A stretch of DNA of 64,000 bases from Paenibacillus spongiae (GCF_024734895.1 NZ_CP091430.1:2250501-2314500); one strand, 5' to 3'; counted from the stretch's first letter, positions 34,506 through 44,169 are shown. A program made the numbers and translations. Notes: a model not told the origin generated them from the letters alone.

Positions 34506-35942
34506 ATGAATGACCCGAAATCTTATAAGGACCGGCAAGTCGTTGTACTCGGTCTTGCCAGAAGCGGCGTCAGCGTTGCCAAGCTTTTTCACAAGCTCGG
34601 CGCGCTGGTGACCGTTAACGATCAACAGGAACGTCATCTATGCCCCGAAGCGGACGAGCTGGACGCTTTGGGTGTTTCTGTCATATGCGGAGGGCATCCG
34701 GATTCGCTTATTACGAAGGATACGGCGCTAGTCGTCAAGAATCCGGGCATCCCATATACGGCTGCTCCCGTTAAACGGGCGATGGAGCTGGGGCTCGACG
34801 TGGTGACGGAAGTGGAGGTCGCCTACTGGCTGTCGCCGGCTCCGATTATCGGCATCACCGGCTCGAACGGCAAGACGACAACGACGACTTGGATCGGCGA
34901 ACTGCTCGATTCGGCCCAGCTGAGGCCGATCGTAGCAGGCAATATCGGCACGCCTCTATGCGAAGCGGCCCAAACAGCGGAACCGGGCGATTGGATCGTT
35001 GCCGAGCTGAGCTCCTTCCAGCTGAAAGGAACGCAGTCGTTCCGTCCGCGCGTGGCGCTGCTGCTCAATATCGCGGAGACGCATTTGGATTACCATGATG
35101 GAATCGAAGATTACATCGCATCCAAGGAGAAGCTGTTTGCGAATCAGACAGAGGAAGACACGGCCGTGCTGAACGCCGACGACCCGGTCTGCCGCGAGCT
35201 GATGGACAAAGGGACGATCCGGGCTAAGATCCTGCCGTTCTCCACGACTCAGGAGCTCTCGCAGGGCATCTTCATATCGCCGCCGTTTCCGACCGATCTG
35301 ACGGAGCCTGACGGCGAGGTTCTGCGGCAGATCGTGTGGAAGAAACAAGACGGCGTGACGCAGACGATAATGCCTGTGAACGAGCTGGGCCTTCCAGGGC
35401 GTCACAATGCCGCCAACGCACTAGCTGCGATAGCGGCTTGCATCGCTGCGGGCGCCGATCCGAAGTCGCTGCTGCAGCCGCTTCGCGATTTCAACGGCGT
35501 CGAGGATCGGCTGGAGTTCGTCTGTGAACGAAAAGGGGTCAAATATTACAACGACTCTAAAGCGACCAATTCGGTCGCAACCATCATAGCGCTTCGTTCG
35601 TTTCCCGGCCGGATCGTCCTGATTGCCGGCGGACGCGACCGAGGTTTGGATTTCATGGAGCTGGTGCCGCATATGCGCGATCAGGTGAAAGGGATCGTAA
35701 CCATCGGCGAAACCCGCGAGAAGCTGGCGGCCGTGGCGAGGCTGGCAGGTTTATCGGCGGTGAAAATCGTCGAACCTGTGGAGGACGCCGAAGCGACGCT
35801 GCATCTAGCGGTGCGCGAAGCCGCCTCCATTGCCGAGCCTGGCGATATCGTTCTGTTATCCCCGGCCTGTGCGAGCTGGGATATGTTTAAGTCTTACGAG
35901 CAGCGGGGGCGCATTTTTAAGCAATCGGCGCATACGTTGTAA
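34506..35942 (+). CDS. murD: UDP-MurNAc-L-alanine:D-glutamate ligase MurD
   Basis: MurD adds D-glutamate to UDP-MurNAc-L-Ala. The 478-aa protein has the N-terminal Rossmann-like domain (DRQVVVLGLARSGVSVAKLF), the ATP loop IIGITGSNGKTTTTTWIGEL, the metal-binding AELSSFQLKGTQSF and NIAETHLDYHDGIEDYIASK, and the C-terminal YYNDSKATNSVATI motif. The family is unmistakable. The start ATG is preceded by GAGGGGG about 10 bp upstream. Confidence 0.96.
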   Translation: MNDPKSYKDRQVVVLGLARSGVSVAKLFHKLGALVTVNDQQERHLCPEADELDALGVSVICGGHPDSLITKDTALVVKNPGIPYTAAPVKRAMELGLDVVTEVEVAYWLSPAPIIGITGSNGKTTTTTWIGELLDSAQLRPIVAGNIGTPLCEAAQTAEPGDWIVAELSSFQLKGTQSFRPRVALLLNIAETHLDYHDGIEDYIASKEKLFANQTEEDTAVLNADDPVCRELMDKGTIRAKILPFSTTQELSQGIFISPPFPTDLTEPDGEVLRQIVWKKQDGVTQTIMPVNELGLPGRHNAANALAAIAACIAAGADPKSLLQPLRDFNGVEDRLEFVCERKGVKYYNDSKATNSVATIIALRSFPGRIVLIAGGRDRGLDFMELVPHMRDQVKGIVTIGETREKLAAVARLAGLSAVKIVEPVEDAEATLHLAVREAASIAEPGDIVLLSPACASWDMFKSYEQRGRIFKQSAHTL

Positions 35943-35964
35943 GTAGGGGGCTCGTCCCTACTTA
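35940..35964 (+). repeat. Hairpin directly after murD and before spoVE
   Basis: TAAGTAGGG at 35940-35948 (including the murD stop codon) pairs exactly with CCCTACTTA at 35956-35964. No T run follows, so an mRNA-stability or attenuating role is more likely than full termination. Confidence 0.6.
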
Positions 35965-35986
35965 CCGATGCAGAGGTGTTTGCGCT

Positions 35987-37084
35987 ATGGTTAAAGCCAG
36001 GTCCGCTCCGGATGTCTGGATGATCGTCTCGATTTTTCTTATTCTCGCCATCGGACTTGTTATGGTGTACAGCGCGAGCGCCGTGCTCGCGTTCCACGAG
36101 TTCGGAGATAAGTTCTACTACGTCAAGCGGCAGCTGCTGTTTGCCGCGCTTGGCATCGGGGCGATGTTTGTCACGATGAATGCCGACTATTGGGTGTGGA
36201 AGAAATGGTCGAAGGCCGGCCTGATTGCCTGCTTCGTCCTGCTTGTGCTCGTGCTCGTTCCCGGGATCGGCGTCGTGCGCGGCGGAGCGAGAAGCTGGCT
36301 GGGGATCAGCTCGTTCGGCATTCAGCCGTCCGAGTTCATGAAGCTGGCCATGGTCATCTTCCTGGCCAAGCTGCTCTCCGAGAGGCAGCAGACGGTAACG
36401 CTCTTTCTGAAAGGTCTGCTGCCGCCGCTCGGCATCCTCGGCGTGGCCTTCGGCATGATTATGCTGCAGCCCGATCTGGGCAGCGGCGCCGTTATGGTAG
36501 GCGCGTCCATGCTCGTCATCTATACGGCAGGAGCGCGGCTTGCCCATCTGGGGTCGCTGGCGATGATCGGCGTTGCCGGGCTGGTCGGCCTGATTCTTGC
36601 CGCGCCTTACCGGCTGCAGCGGATAACGGCCTTTCTCGATCCGTGGGCGGACCCGCTCGGAGCGGGCTATCAGTCGATTCAATCGCTGTACGCCATCGGG
36701 CCGGGAGGGCTGGTCGGGCTCGGACTCGGCATGAGCCGGCAAAAGTTCAATTATCTTCCCGAGCCGCAGACCGACTTTATCTTCTCGATCGTGGCGGAGG
36801 AGCTCGGATTCATCGGCGGCGCAACGATTATTATTCTATTCGGGATACTCGTTTGGCGCGGTATGCGTACGGCTATTGCCGCTCCCGATACGTTCGGCAG
36901 CCTGCTGGCTGTCGGCATCGTCGGCATCGTGGCCGTGCAGGTTTTCATTAACATCGGCGTCGTCATCGGCATGATGCCGGTAACCGGCATTACATTGCCG
37001 CTCGTCAGCTATGGCGGATCATCGCTGACGCTGCTTTTGACATCGCTTGGCATTTTGCTTAATATATCCCGTTATTCGAGGTGA
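35987..37084 (+). CDS. spoVE: SEDS-family glycosyltransferase SpoVE (FtsW/RodA family)
   Basis: SEDS proteins polymerise glycan strands from lipid II together with a class B PBP; SpoVE pairs with SpoVD in cortex synthesis. The 365-aa protein has about ten membrane spans. Conserved patches are IGLVMVYSASAVLAFHEFGD, SSFGIQPSEFMKLAMVIFLA, PDLGSGAVMVG, LPEPQTDFIFSIVAEELGFI and ITLPLVSYGGSSLTLLLTSL. Length and position between murD and murG match SpoVE (366 aa in B. subtilis). Since no other ftsW is in the window, a vegetative FtsW role cannot be excluded. Confidence 0.88.
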   Translation: MVKARSAPDVWMIVSIFLILAIGLVMVYSASAVLAFHEFGDKFYYVKRQLLFAALGIGAMFVTMNADYWVWKKWSKAGLIACFVLLVLVLVPGIGVVRGGARSWLGISSFGIQPSEFMKLAMVIFLAKLLSERQQTVTLFLKGLLPPLGILGVAFGMIMLQPDLGSGAVMVGASMLVIYTAGARLAHLGSLAMIGVAGLVGLILAAPYRLQRITAFLDPWADPLGAGYQSIQSLYAIGPGGLVGLGLGMSRQKFNYLPEPQTDFIFSIVAEELGFIGGATIIILFGILVWRGMRTAIAAPDTFGSLLAVGIVGIVAVQVFINIGVVIGMMPVTGITLPLVSYGGSSLTLLLTSLGILLNISRYSR

Positions 37085-37091
37085 CCTTTTC

Positions 37092-38201
37092 ATGCGTATT
37101 GTATTGACCGGCGGCGGAACCGGCGGCCACATTTATCCGGCATTAGCGATCGGCAAGCAGGCGGAGGAGGAGGATCCCGGCACGTCCCTCCTCTATATCG
37201 GGACACCGAAGGGAATGGAGAGCCGAATCGTGCCCGAGCACGGGGTCAAATTCGAATCGGTTGAAATTACGGGTTTCAGAAGAAAGCTGTCGCTTGAAAA
37301 TTTCAAGACGGTCATGCGTTTTCTTAGAGGAGTCCGGCGTTCGAAGGAGCTGCTCCGCAGCTTCAAGCCGGATGTCGTGGTCGGAACTGGCGGTTATGTA
37401 TGCGGTCCTGTCGTGTACGCGGCAGCGAAGCTGGGGATCCCGACGATCATTCATGAACAGAATGCGGATCCCGGATTGACGAATAAATTTCTAGCCCGCT
37501 ATGTAGACTGCGTAGCGGTCAGCTTCAAGGAATCGATACCTTCTTTCAATAAAGCCAAGCGGATTGTCCACACGGGTAATCCTTGCGCGTCGAATGTCGT
37601 CCGCGCAAACCGGGAGAAAGGCTACGCCTCGTTAGGTCTTCCGCTGGGAAGCCGAATCGTGCTCATGGTTGGCGGAAGCCGCGGCGCGAAGGCGATGAAT
37701 GATGCGATGGTGGACATGGGGCCTCTGCTTCAGCGGCTGCCTAACGTCCACTTTGTGTTTGTAACAGGAGAAAGCTACTATGAGCAGACGATGGAACGGA
37801 TGAAGAAGGTTATACCGAAACTATCCAATTATATCCACGTGCTGCCGTATTTGCATAATATGCCGGAGGTGCTGGCGGCAACGACGCTCGTCGTCAGCCG
37901 TTCCGGCGCTTCATCTCTTGCCGAGGTGACGGCTTTGGGCATACCTTCCATTCTTATCCCGTCACCGAACGTGACGAACAACCATCAAGAGGCAAATGCG
38001 CGAAGCATAGCGGATGCCGGGGCAGCAGAAATGATTGTGGAGCGGAACTTGAACGGGGAGATGCTGTTCGAGCGCATTCAAGCGATCATGACGGATCCTG
38101 GCCGCCTTGCAAGCATGGGGAAAGCTTCGCATTCCCTAGGCATTCCGCAATCGGCGTCGCTGATTAACGGCGAGCTGATCAAGCTCGTCAAGAAGAGATA
38201 G
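37092..38201 (+). CDS. murG: UDP-GlcNAc:undecaprenyl-PP-MurNAc-pentapeptide GlcNAc transferase MurG
   Basis: MurG adds GlcNAc to lipid I to form lipid II on the cytoplasmic face of the membrane. The 369-aa GT28 enzyme opens MRIVLTGGGTGGHIYPALAI (membrane/acceptor glycine loop). It continues with VVGTGGYVCGPVVYAAAKLG, IIHEQNADPGLTNKFLARYV and the donor-site segment VVSRSGASSLAEVTALGIPS. The ATG at 37092 lies 7 bp after AGGTGA. The longer frame overlapping spoVE has no supporting ribosome site. Confidence 0.95.
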   Translation: MRIVLTGGGTGGHIYPALAIGKQAEEEDPGTSLLYIGTPKGMESRIVPEHGVKFESVEITGFRRKLSLENFKTVMRFLRGVRRSKELLRSFKPDVVVGTGGYVCGPVVYAAAKLGIPTIIHEQNADPGLTNKFLARYVDCVAVSFKESIPSFNKAKRIVHTGNPCASNVVRANREKGYASLGLPLGSRIVLMVGGSRGAKAMNDAMVDMGPLLQRLPNVHFVFVTGESYYEQTMERMKKVIPKLSNYIHVLPYLHNMPEVLAATTLVVSRSGASSLAEVTALGIPSILIPSPNVTNNHQEANARSIADAGAAEMIVERNLNGEMLFERIQAIMTDPGRLASMGKASHSLGIPQSASLINGELIKLVKKR

Positions 38202-38372
38202 CTCATCATATGGGCGATTGTCACACACCTGTGCGCGAGGGCATAGTATACCCTATAATCGTGACCGTCACCCGGCGGGCCCGCAAGCACGGATGCGTTA
38301 GCGGGCTGCCCGGTCCGGCAACGCGCTTCTAGGGTCTTTTGACAATCGCTGTAGCATAAGGAGGTACGACAG
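38202..38372 (+). other. murG-murB intergenic region with isolated -10 and GC hairpin
   Basis: A perfect TATAAT lies at 38254-38259 but no acceptable -35 is found at 16-18 bp. Downstream, GCCCGC at 38279-38284 can pair with GCGGGC at 38301-38306 in a GC-rich structure. murB may therefore have its own promoter; the evidence is weak. Confidence 0.35.
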
Positions 38373-39278
38373 ATGGAACAGTTTATAGCGGAATTGAAGC
38401 AGACGCAAGTCGGCGATGTTTTCCTGCAGAAATCACTCGCAGAATATACGACATGGAAAATTGGCGGACCGGCCGATGTCCTCGTTATTCCGGGCAGCAA
38501 GGAACATCTTGTCTCGCTTATCCGATTGCTGCGCAAGCATGGCATGCCGTGGACCAAAATCGGCCGCGGTTCCAATATGCTCATAAGCGATAAAGGGATT
38601 CGGGGAGTCGTTATCAAACCGGGCAAAGAATTCGATTATGTGCAGTTCGACGGCACGCACGTCCATGCGGGCGCCGCGTATTCCTTCATCAAGCTGTCCG
38701 TGATGGCGGGCAAGGAAGGACTGACCGGCCTGGAGTTTGCAGGGGGGATTCCGGGAGCGGTCGGAGGAGCCGTCTATATGAACGCGGGCGCCCACGGGTC
38801 GGATGTGTCCCGTATTTTCAAATCAGCCGAGATTGTACTGGAAACAGGGGAATTGGTTCACTATGGTCCAGAGGATATGAAATTCTCTTACCGGCATTCG
38901 GTGCTTCACGAGCAGCCTGGAATCGTCGTCGGCGCGACGTTCGAGCTTCAGGAAGGCGACAAGGATGGAATCGCGGCAACGATGGCTGAATACAAAGCCC
39001 GGCGGCTGCGTACGCAGCCGCTGCATCTGGCTTGCGCGGGCAGCGTATTCCGCAATCCGCCTCACGACTTTGCCGCGCGGCTCATTCAAGAAGCAGGCCT
39101 GAAGGGGCTTCGGTCCGGCGGTGCCGTGGTTTCGACACAGCATGCCAATTTCATTGTGAATACCGGGCAGGCGACAGCTGATGACGTCCTCACCCTCATG
39201 GCAACTATTAAAAGCACCGTGAAAGACCGTTTCGGAATTGATCTGGTGCCAGAGGTATTGGTGGTGGGTGAGCGGTAA
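38373..39278 (+). CDS. murB: UDP-N-acetylenolpyruvoylglucosamine reductase MurB
   Basis: MurB reduces UDP-GlcNAc-enolpyruvate to UDP-MurNAc with NADPH and FAD. The 301-aa protein is the short type II form of Firmicutes. The FAD domain carries YTTWKIGGPADVLVIPGSKE, IGRGSNMLISDKGIRGVVIK and GLEFAGGIPGAVGGAVYMNA (PGxxGG motif); the catalytic Ser is in CAGSVFRNP. AAGGAGG lies 7 bp before the ATG. It follows murG as in B. subtilis. Confidence 0.95.
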   Translation: MEQFIAELKQTQVGDVFLQKSLAEYTTWKIGGPADVLVIPGSKEHLVSLIRLLRKHGMPWTKIGRGSNMLISDKGIRGVVIKPGKEFDYVQFDGTHVHAGAAYSFIKLSVMAGKEGLTGLEFAGGIPGAVGGAVYMNAGAHGSDVSRIFKSAEIVLETGELVHYGPEDMKFSYRHSVLHEQPGIVVGATFELQEGDKDGIAATMAEYKARRLRTQPLHLACAGSVFRNPPHDFAARLIQEAGLKGLRSGGAVVSTQHANFIVNTGQATADDVLTLMATIKSTVKDRFGIDLVPEVLVVGER

Positions 39279-39293
39279 TTTGGAGGTGATACA

Positions 39294-40577
39294 TTGGACA
39301 AATTGGTGATTGAAGGCGGGAAACCTCTCTCAGGAACCATTGTTATCCAAGGAGCGAAAAATGCCGCTTTGCCGATTCTGGCCGCCAGCTTGCTGGTGGA
39401 TGGAAAAGTGACGATCGATCATGTGCCAAGGCTGCTCGACATCGACGTGATGTTAAACATTCTGCGAGATCTCGGCTGCAGAGCGGAGCACAAGGACGAA
39501 ACCGTCATGCTGGATACATCCGGCGCCAACTCGTCGCACGTCCCGGAAGCGCTCATGCGTCAAATGCGCTCTTCTATCTTTTTAATGGGACCGCTTCTGG
39601 CTAGATTCGGTGAGGTAACGATTTACCAGCCGGGAGGCTGTGCGATCGGAGAGCGGAAGATCGATCTGCACCTGCAAGGGCTGATCGCGCTCGGAGCGCA
39701 AATCGAAGAAGAGGGAAGCCGCATTATCTGTTATTCCAAACGGCTTAGAGGAGCGGAAGTTCACTTGGACTTCCCGAGCGTTGGCGCGACGGAGAACATC
39801 ATGATGGCCGCCGTTCTGGCAGAGGGGTTTACGACCATCAGCAATGCCGCCCGCGAGCCTGAAATTCAGGATTTACAGCGTTTTCTCAATACGATGGGCG
39901 CGAAGATCATCGGCGCCGGCACGGATACCATAACGATTGAAGGGGTCGAGAAGCTGACGCCCTGCCGGTATCAAGTCATTCCGGACCGTATCGTGACCGG
40001 AACCGTTATGGTAGCGGCTGCGGCGACGCGCGGTCAAGTAACGCTGCAGAATACGAATCCGGCCCACCTGACATCGCTGATTCATGTGCTTAGGCGCGCC
40101 GGTGTTCAAATTATAGTTGACGGTGATATAATTAAAGTAGGCAGCTCAACCCGTCCGAAAGCGATCGACCGCATCGTTACCTCGCCTTATCCGGCCTTTC
40201 CGACCGATTTGCAATCGCAGGTGATGGTGCTGCAGGCGCTCGCCGATGGGGTAAGCATTATGAAGGAAACGATTTTTGAAGGGCGCTTCAAGCATGTCGA
40301 CGAATTATCCCGCATGGGAGCGGATATCCGGGTCGATCTGAATGCGGCGGTCATACGCGGCGTGCCCCGTTTGTATGGGGCGACTGTGGAGGCAACCGAT
40401 CTTCGGGCGGGAGCCGCCCTCGTAATAGCGGGTTTGGCCGCACACGGAAAGACGGTAGTTGAGCAGGTGCATCATATCGACCGCGGGTACGACCGGATTG
40501 AAGCGATGCTTGGCCGGCTCGGAGCGCGCATATCGCGTTATTCCGAGGTGCCGGACAATACCATCATTATTCCTTAA
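39294..40577 (+). CDS. murA: UDP-N-acetylglucosamine 1-carboxyvinyltransferase MurA
   Basis: MurA transfers enolpyruvate from PEP to UDP-GlcNAc, the first committed step of peptidoglycan synthesis and the fosfomycin target. The 427-aa protein starts from a TTG with GGAGGTG upstream and shows the EPSP-synthase-like twofold repeat: IQGAKNAALPILAASLL, Arg/Asp active-site motifs, and YQPGGCAIGERKIDLHLQGL. The catalytic Cys is residue 116, so this is the ordinary fosfomycin-sensitive type rather than the Cys-to-Asp variant. It lies 15 bp after murB. B. subtilis keeps murAA elsewhere, so its position here is a lineage trait. Confidence 0.95.
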   Translation: MDKLVIEGGKPLSGTIVIQGAKNAALPILAASLLVDGKVTIDHVPRLLDIDVMLNILRDLGCRAEHKDETVMLDTSGANSSHVPEALMRQMRSSIFLMGPLLARFGEVTIYQPGGCAIGERKIDLHLQGLIALGAQIEEEGSRIICYSKRLRGAEVHLDFPSVGATENIMMAAVLAEGFTTISNAAREPEIQDLQRFLNTMGAKIIGAGTDTITIEGVEKLTPCRYQVIPDRIVTGTVMVAAAATRGQVTLQNTNPAHLTSLIHVLRRAGVQIIVDGDIIKVGSSTRPKAIDRIVTSPYPAFPTDLQSQVMVLQALADGVSIMKETIFEGRFKHVDELSRMGADIRVDLNAAVIRGVPRLYGATVEATDLRAGAALVIAGLAAHGKTVVEQVHHIDRGYDRIEAMLGRLGARISRYSEVPDNTIIIP

Positions 40578-40713
40578 GCAGCTATTTCGAACAAGTGAAG
40601 GATCATTTCCGCAAACGGCGATGTTAGCCAGCAAACGTTCATCCGCATCCATTGCGGCGGTTGCCCGGCCGTACAGCTTGCCGTTTTGCGTTTGCACGAA
40701 GAGGAGACAAGCC

Positions 40714-41460
40714 ATGCAAGACAAAGTGCCTGTTCTGCGGGAACCTGTCCGAAGGCGACGGGGCGGCAAGAAACTGCTCGCAGTCCTTTTACTGCTCTTT
40801 ATCGTTATATTATGTGTGCTGTTTTTTAATTCTTCCATCAGCAAAATTTCCTCCATCGTCGTCGAAGGACAGCGGTATTCGAGCAAGGAAGACATTCAGA
40901 AGGCCGCTGGCATCAACATAGGCGACGCCTACTTCGGCACGACGGCGAAGACGGTGGAAGATAGAGTGAAGACGATCAAGCCGGTCGAGAAGGTGGAGGT
41001 CGTCAAGAAATTTCCAGGCGGCATCCGGATTACGGTGAGCGAATATCCGACCGTCGCGTTCGAGCTGTCTTCCAATGGCGATCTGACCGCGATGCTGTCC
41101 AATGGCGCAATCGTTCCGGCAGGCTCGGAGATCGTCGTGGACAAGCCGATTCTGTCCGGCTGGAAGGCGGATGATCCGCTTAAGGCGGAACTGGGCAAGA
41201 AGCTTGCGGAACTGCCAGCCGGCTCGCTCTCCGATTTCTCGGAGATTATGCCGTCTCCGTCGAAGGCTTATCCCGACCGGATCAAAATTTATACGAGAAC
41301 CCGCTTCGAGGTCGTGACAGCGATTTCCTTGCTTCAAGATAAAATTGCCTCGCTTGATGCCGTTATCGAAACGCAGGAGCCTGGAATCGTTACGATGCTT
41401 CTGGCGGACACCTATGTGCCGTTCGTTCCAGAAGAGCCAGAAAATGAGGATTCTGAGTAA
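40714..41460 (+). CDS. divIB: Cell division protein DivIB/FtsQ
   Basis: DivIB is a bitopic divisome protein that stabilises FtsL/DivIC and activates septal synthesis. From the ATG at 40714 (GAGGAG 7 bp upstream) it is 248 aa. It has a basic cytoplasmic tail (PVRRRRGGKK), a membrane span (about residues 21-40), a POTRA domain (SKISSIVVEGQRYSSKEDIQ, KVEVVKKFPGGIRITVSEYP) and the beta domain up to an acidic tail. An open frame extends upstream into murA but has no ribosome site and does not resemble FtsQ. B. subtilis ylxW, ylxX and sbp, which follow divIB there, are absent here. Confidence 0.92.
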   Translation: MQDKVPVLREPVRRRRGGKKLLAVLLLLFIVILCVLFFNSSISKISSIVVEGQRYSSKEDIQKAAGINIGDAYFGTTAKTVEDRVKTIKPVEKVEVVKKFPGGIRITVSEYPTVAFELSSNGDLTAMLSNGAIVPAGSEIVVDKPILSGWKADDPLKAELGKKLAELPAGSLSDFSEIMPSPSKAYPDRIKIYTRTRFEVVTAISLLQDKIASLDAVIETQEPGIVTMLLADTYVPFVPEEPENEDSE

Positions 41461-41710
41461 AAATAGACTACTCAATAGGCTCAAAGAATGATAGAATTTT
41501 ATTTATGTAGCTTTTGTAACTCTCTTTTCATTGGAGCTTCGTTGGGAACAGCCAAGATCTGTATAAATACAGGGCTGAGAACATTTTCATATAGCGAAAA
41601 TTTTGTAGAAAAAGAGGGAAAGTATAAAAGACGTTGAATAAGTAGAGATGCATGCTAGGCGAATGGCATTGGTGACTATTCCCATTACGTTGAAACGGAG
41701 GTGCCACGGG
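41461..41710 (+). other. divIB-ftsA intergenic region, 250 bp, AT-rich promoter region
   Basis: This is the AT-richest part of the cluster. It holds the candidate sigma-H promoter (entered separately) and a weak sigma-A-like pair, TTGGGA (41542-41547) with TAAATA (41564-41569), 16 bp apart. No terminator hairpin for divIB is clear. Confidence 0.5.
41613..41641 (+). promoter_or_regulatory. Candidate sigma-H promoter for ftsA-ftsZ
   Basis: AGAGGGAAA at 41613-41621 matches the sigma-H -35 consensus RNAGGAWWW at 8 of 9 positions. GTTGAATAA at 41633-41641 matches the -10 consensus RNNGAATWW fully. The spacing is 11 bp. The predicted transcript start is about 60 bp upstream of the ftsA start. In B. 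subtilis ftsAZ has a sigma-H promoter for the switch to polar septation. Confidence 0.6.
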
Positions 41711-42952
41711 TTGAGCAGCAACGACATCATCGTCAGTTTGGACATCGGTACATCCAAAGTTCGTGCTATTATTGGCGAAGTGCAAGGCGGAGCCATTAAT
41801 ATTATTGGAGTTGGATCTGCCGACTCGGAAGGTATTCGTAAAGGAGCCATCGTGGATATTGACCAAACCGTGCAATCCATCCGCAATGCGGTGGATCATG
41901 CGGAACGCATGGTTGGCATTCAAATAAGCGACGTTTACGTCGGCATTCAAGGCAATCATATCGGATTACAAACGAATCATGGCGTCGTAGCCGTGTCTAA
42001 TGAAGACAGAGAGATCGGCGAAGACGATATTGATAGGGTGCTGCAGGCCGCTAAGGTAGTCGCGCTTCCACCGGAGAGAGAAATTATCAACCTGGTGCCG
42101 AAGCAATTTTTAGTAGATGGTCTCGAAGGCATATCAGACCCAAGCGGAATGATCGGCGTTCGCTTGGAAGTGGAAGCAACAGTCGTTACGGGAGCGAAGA
42201 CGGCGATACATAACCTGGTCCGCTGTGTGGAGAAAGCGAATCTCCGCATTTCGGGAATCATCTTGATGTCGCTTGCTTCCGGTCAAATGTGTTTAACAAA
42301 GGATGAGAAAATGATGGGCACCGTGCTGGCCGATATCGGCGCGGGATCGTGCACGGTTGCGATCTTCGATCAAGGCAGCATCAGCGCCACATCGACGCTG
42401 CCGATCGGCGGCGAGTACGTTACAAGCGATATTTCTTACGGGCTTCGCACTCAGACGGAGCAAGCGGAGAAAATCAAGCAGAAATTTGGCTGCGCATTGC
42501 TGGACGATGCCGCAGAAGACCAGAAGTTCAAAGTGATGCGCATGGGCAGCAACGTCGAGAAGGAATTTTCGCAGGTCGACTTGGCGAATATTATCGAGCC
42601 CCGGATGCAGGAGATCTTTAGCCTCATCCGTCAAGAAGTGCGCCGGCTGGGCTACGGGGACAAGGTGAACGGATATGTGCTCACTGGCGGCTCCGTAACG
42701 ATGCCAGGCACGCTTGCGCTTGCGCAAGCCGAATTGGAATCATCAGTACGCATAGCCGTACCCGATTATATCGGCGTTCGAGATCCGGCATTCACTAGCG
42801 GCGTAGGCATGATCCAATACGTTTCCAAATATATGCGTAACCGCACCGCCAGCGCTCCGAAGAAAACGACTAACCGGAAAGCGGGATCAACTGCGTCAAC
42901 TAAGCCAGGACTATTCGAACGTCTGAAAAATATGTTTAGTGAATTTATTTGA
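41711..42952 (+). CDS. ftsA: Cell division protein FtsA
   Basis: FtsA is the actin-like protein that tethers FtsZ to the membrane and recruits the divisome. From the TTG at 41711 (GGAGGTG 7 bp upstream) it is 413 aa. Motifs include [20 protein letters not shown] (phosphate 1), the SHS2/1C domain insert (about residues 80-165), [20 protein letters not shown] (phosphate 2) and [20 protein letters not shown] (adenosine motif). A basic linker rich in Lys, Ala and Ser precedes the C-terminal amphipathic membrane helix [14 protein letters not shown]. Confidence 0.96.
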   Translation: MSSNDIIVSLDIGTSKVRAIIGEVQGGAINIIGVGSADSEGIRKGAIVDIDQTVQSIRNAVDHAERMVGIQISDVYVGIQGNHIGLQTNHGVVAVSNEDREIGEDDIDRVLQAAKVVALPPEREIINLVPKQFLVDGLEGISDPSGMIGVRLEVEATVVTGAKTAIHNLVRCVEKANLRISGIILMSLASGQMCLTKDEKMMGTVLADIGAGSCTVAIFDQGSISATSTLPIGGEYVTSDISYGLRTQTEQAEKIKQKFGCALLDDAAEDQKFKVMRMGSNVEKEFSQVDLANIIEPRMQEIFSLIRQEVRRLGYGDKVNGYVLTGGSVTMPGTLALAQAELESSVRIAVPDYIGVRDPAFTSGVGMIQYVSKYMRNRTASAPKKTTNRKAGSTASTKPGLFERLKNMFSEFI

Positions 42953-42969
42953 TCGGGGGAAACAACAGA

Positions 42970-44097
42970 ATGTTGGAGTTTGATTTTGAAATGGAGCAGC
43001 TGGCGCAAATTAAGGTCATCGGCGTCGGCGGCGGCGGTAGCAATGCTGTCAATCGAATGATTGAGAACGGCGTCAAAGGCGTTGAATTTATAACGGTTAA
43101 TACGGACGCGCAAGCGCTCCATATGGCGAAATCCGAGCAGAAGCTGCAAATCGGGGACAAGCTTACCCGAGGGCTTGGAGCCGGTGCTAATCCGGAAGTC
43201 GGCAAGAAAGCGGCGGAGGAATCACGCGAGAGCGTGATGAACACGCTCAAGGGCGCCGATATGGTATTCGTCACGGCAGGTATGGGTGGCGGTACGGGAA
43301 CAGGCGCCGCTCCGGTCATTGCGGAAATTGCACGCGAGTGCGGGGCATTGACGGTCGGCGTTGTGACGCGTCCCTTTACATTTGAAGGACGCAAGCGCTC
43401 GGGTCAAGCCGAGATGGGCATTGAAGCGCTGAAAGAGAAAGTAGACACGTTGATCGTTATCCCGAATGATCGTCTTCTAGAAATCGTCGATAAGAAAACG
43501 CCGATGCTGGAAGCGTTCCGGGAAGCCGATAACGTATTGAAGCAGGCGGTGCAGGGCATTTCCGACCTGATCGCCGTACCGGGACTGATCAACCTCGACT
43601 TTGCCGACGTAAAGACGATCATGACCGAGCGCGGCTCCGCCTTGATGGGGATCGGCGCAGCGACAGGCGAGAACCGCGCAGCAGAAGCTGCACGCAAAGC
43701 GATTCAAAGCCCATTGCTGGAAACTTCCATCGACGGCGCCCGCGGCATTATCATGAATATTACCGGCGGGTCGAACCTGTCGCTCTATGAAGTCAATGAA
43801 GCAGCCGAAATCGTCATCGCCGCCTCCGATCCGGAAGTGAACATGATTTTTGGCGCAAGCATCGACGAAAACTTGAAAGAAGACATTAAGGTGACGGTTA
43901 TTGCAACAGGCTTTGAACACCGAGGCGCACCTAGCATAATCCGTACGCCTGGCACGCAGACAGCAAGCGAAGCAAGCAGCGGCGAGACGCGTCAGCCGTC
44001 AGCCGGCGCCGCTCCGAAGACGTTCAGCGGCTCTTCAGCGAGCGATCAGCTGGATATCCCGGCTTTCCTGCGTAACCGTCGTAATAACGACCGCTAG
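42970..44097 (+). CDS. ftsZ: Cell division GTPase FtsZ
   Basis: FtsZ is the tubulin-like GTPase that forms the division ring. The 375-aa protein starts [20 protein letters not shown]. It carries the nucleotide-binding [11 protein letters not shown], the tubulin signature [20 protein letters not shown], the T7 catalytic loop [11 protein letters not shown], a short Ser/Ala-rich linker and the C-terminal peptide [15 protein letters not shown] that binds FtsA, SepF and other partners. The ATG at 42970 is chosen over a TTG at 42949. It ends at a very strong terminator and forms a two-gene unit with ftsA. Confidence 0.97.
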   Translation: MLEFDFEMEQLAQIKVIGVGGGGSNAVNRMIENGVKGVEFITVNTDAQALHMAKSEQKLQIGDKLTRGLGAGANPEVGKKAAEESRESVMNTLKGADMVFVTAGMGGGTGTGAAPVIAEIARECGALTVGVVTRPFTFEGRKRSGQAEMGIEALKEKVDTLIVIPNDRLLEIVDKKTPMLEAFREADNVLKQAVQGISDLIAVPGLINLDFADVKTIMTERGSALMGIGAATGENRAAEAARKAIQSPLLETSIDGARGIIMNITGGSNLSLYEVNEAAEIVIAASDPEVNMIFGASIDENLKEDIKVTVIATGFEHRGAPSIIRTPGTQTASEASSGETRQPSAGAAPKTFSGSSASDQLDIPAFLRNRRNNDR

Positions 44098-44110
44098 ACT
44101 TCTTCACGGA

Positions 44111-44153
44111 CAAGAACCCCAACACTCCCGATCAGGGAGTGTTGGGGTTCTTG
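44111..44153 (+). terminator. ftsZ terminator, 19-bp perfect stem
   Basis: CAAGAACCCCAACACTCCC at 44111-44129 pairs exactly with 44135-44153 around a five-base loop. The T run (44164-44171) is 10 bp further on rather than adjacent. Confidence 0.85.
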
Positions 44154-44169
44154 GTTATCCCGTCTTTTT

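Noticed and set aside
38219-38259. Full sigma-A promoter for murB (TTGTCA with TATAAT)
   Set aside because: The two boxes are 30 bp apart, too far for sigma-A; only the -10 is kept as a weak note.
40459-40713. N-terminally extended DivIB overlapping murA
   Set aside because: The frame is open, but there is a good ribosome site only at 40701-40706, the extension is Cys/Arg-rich and unlike FtsQ, and it lies largely inside murA.
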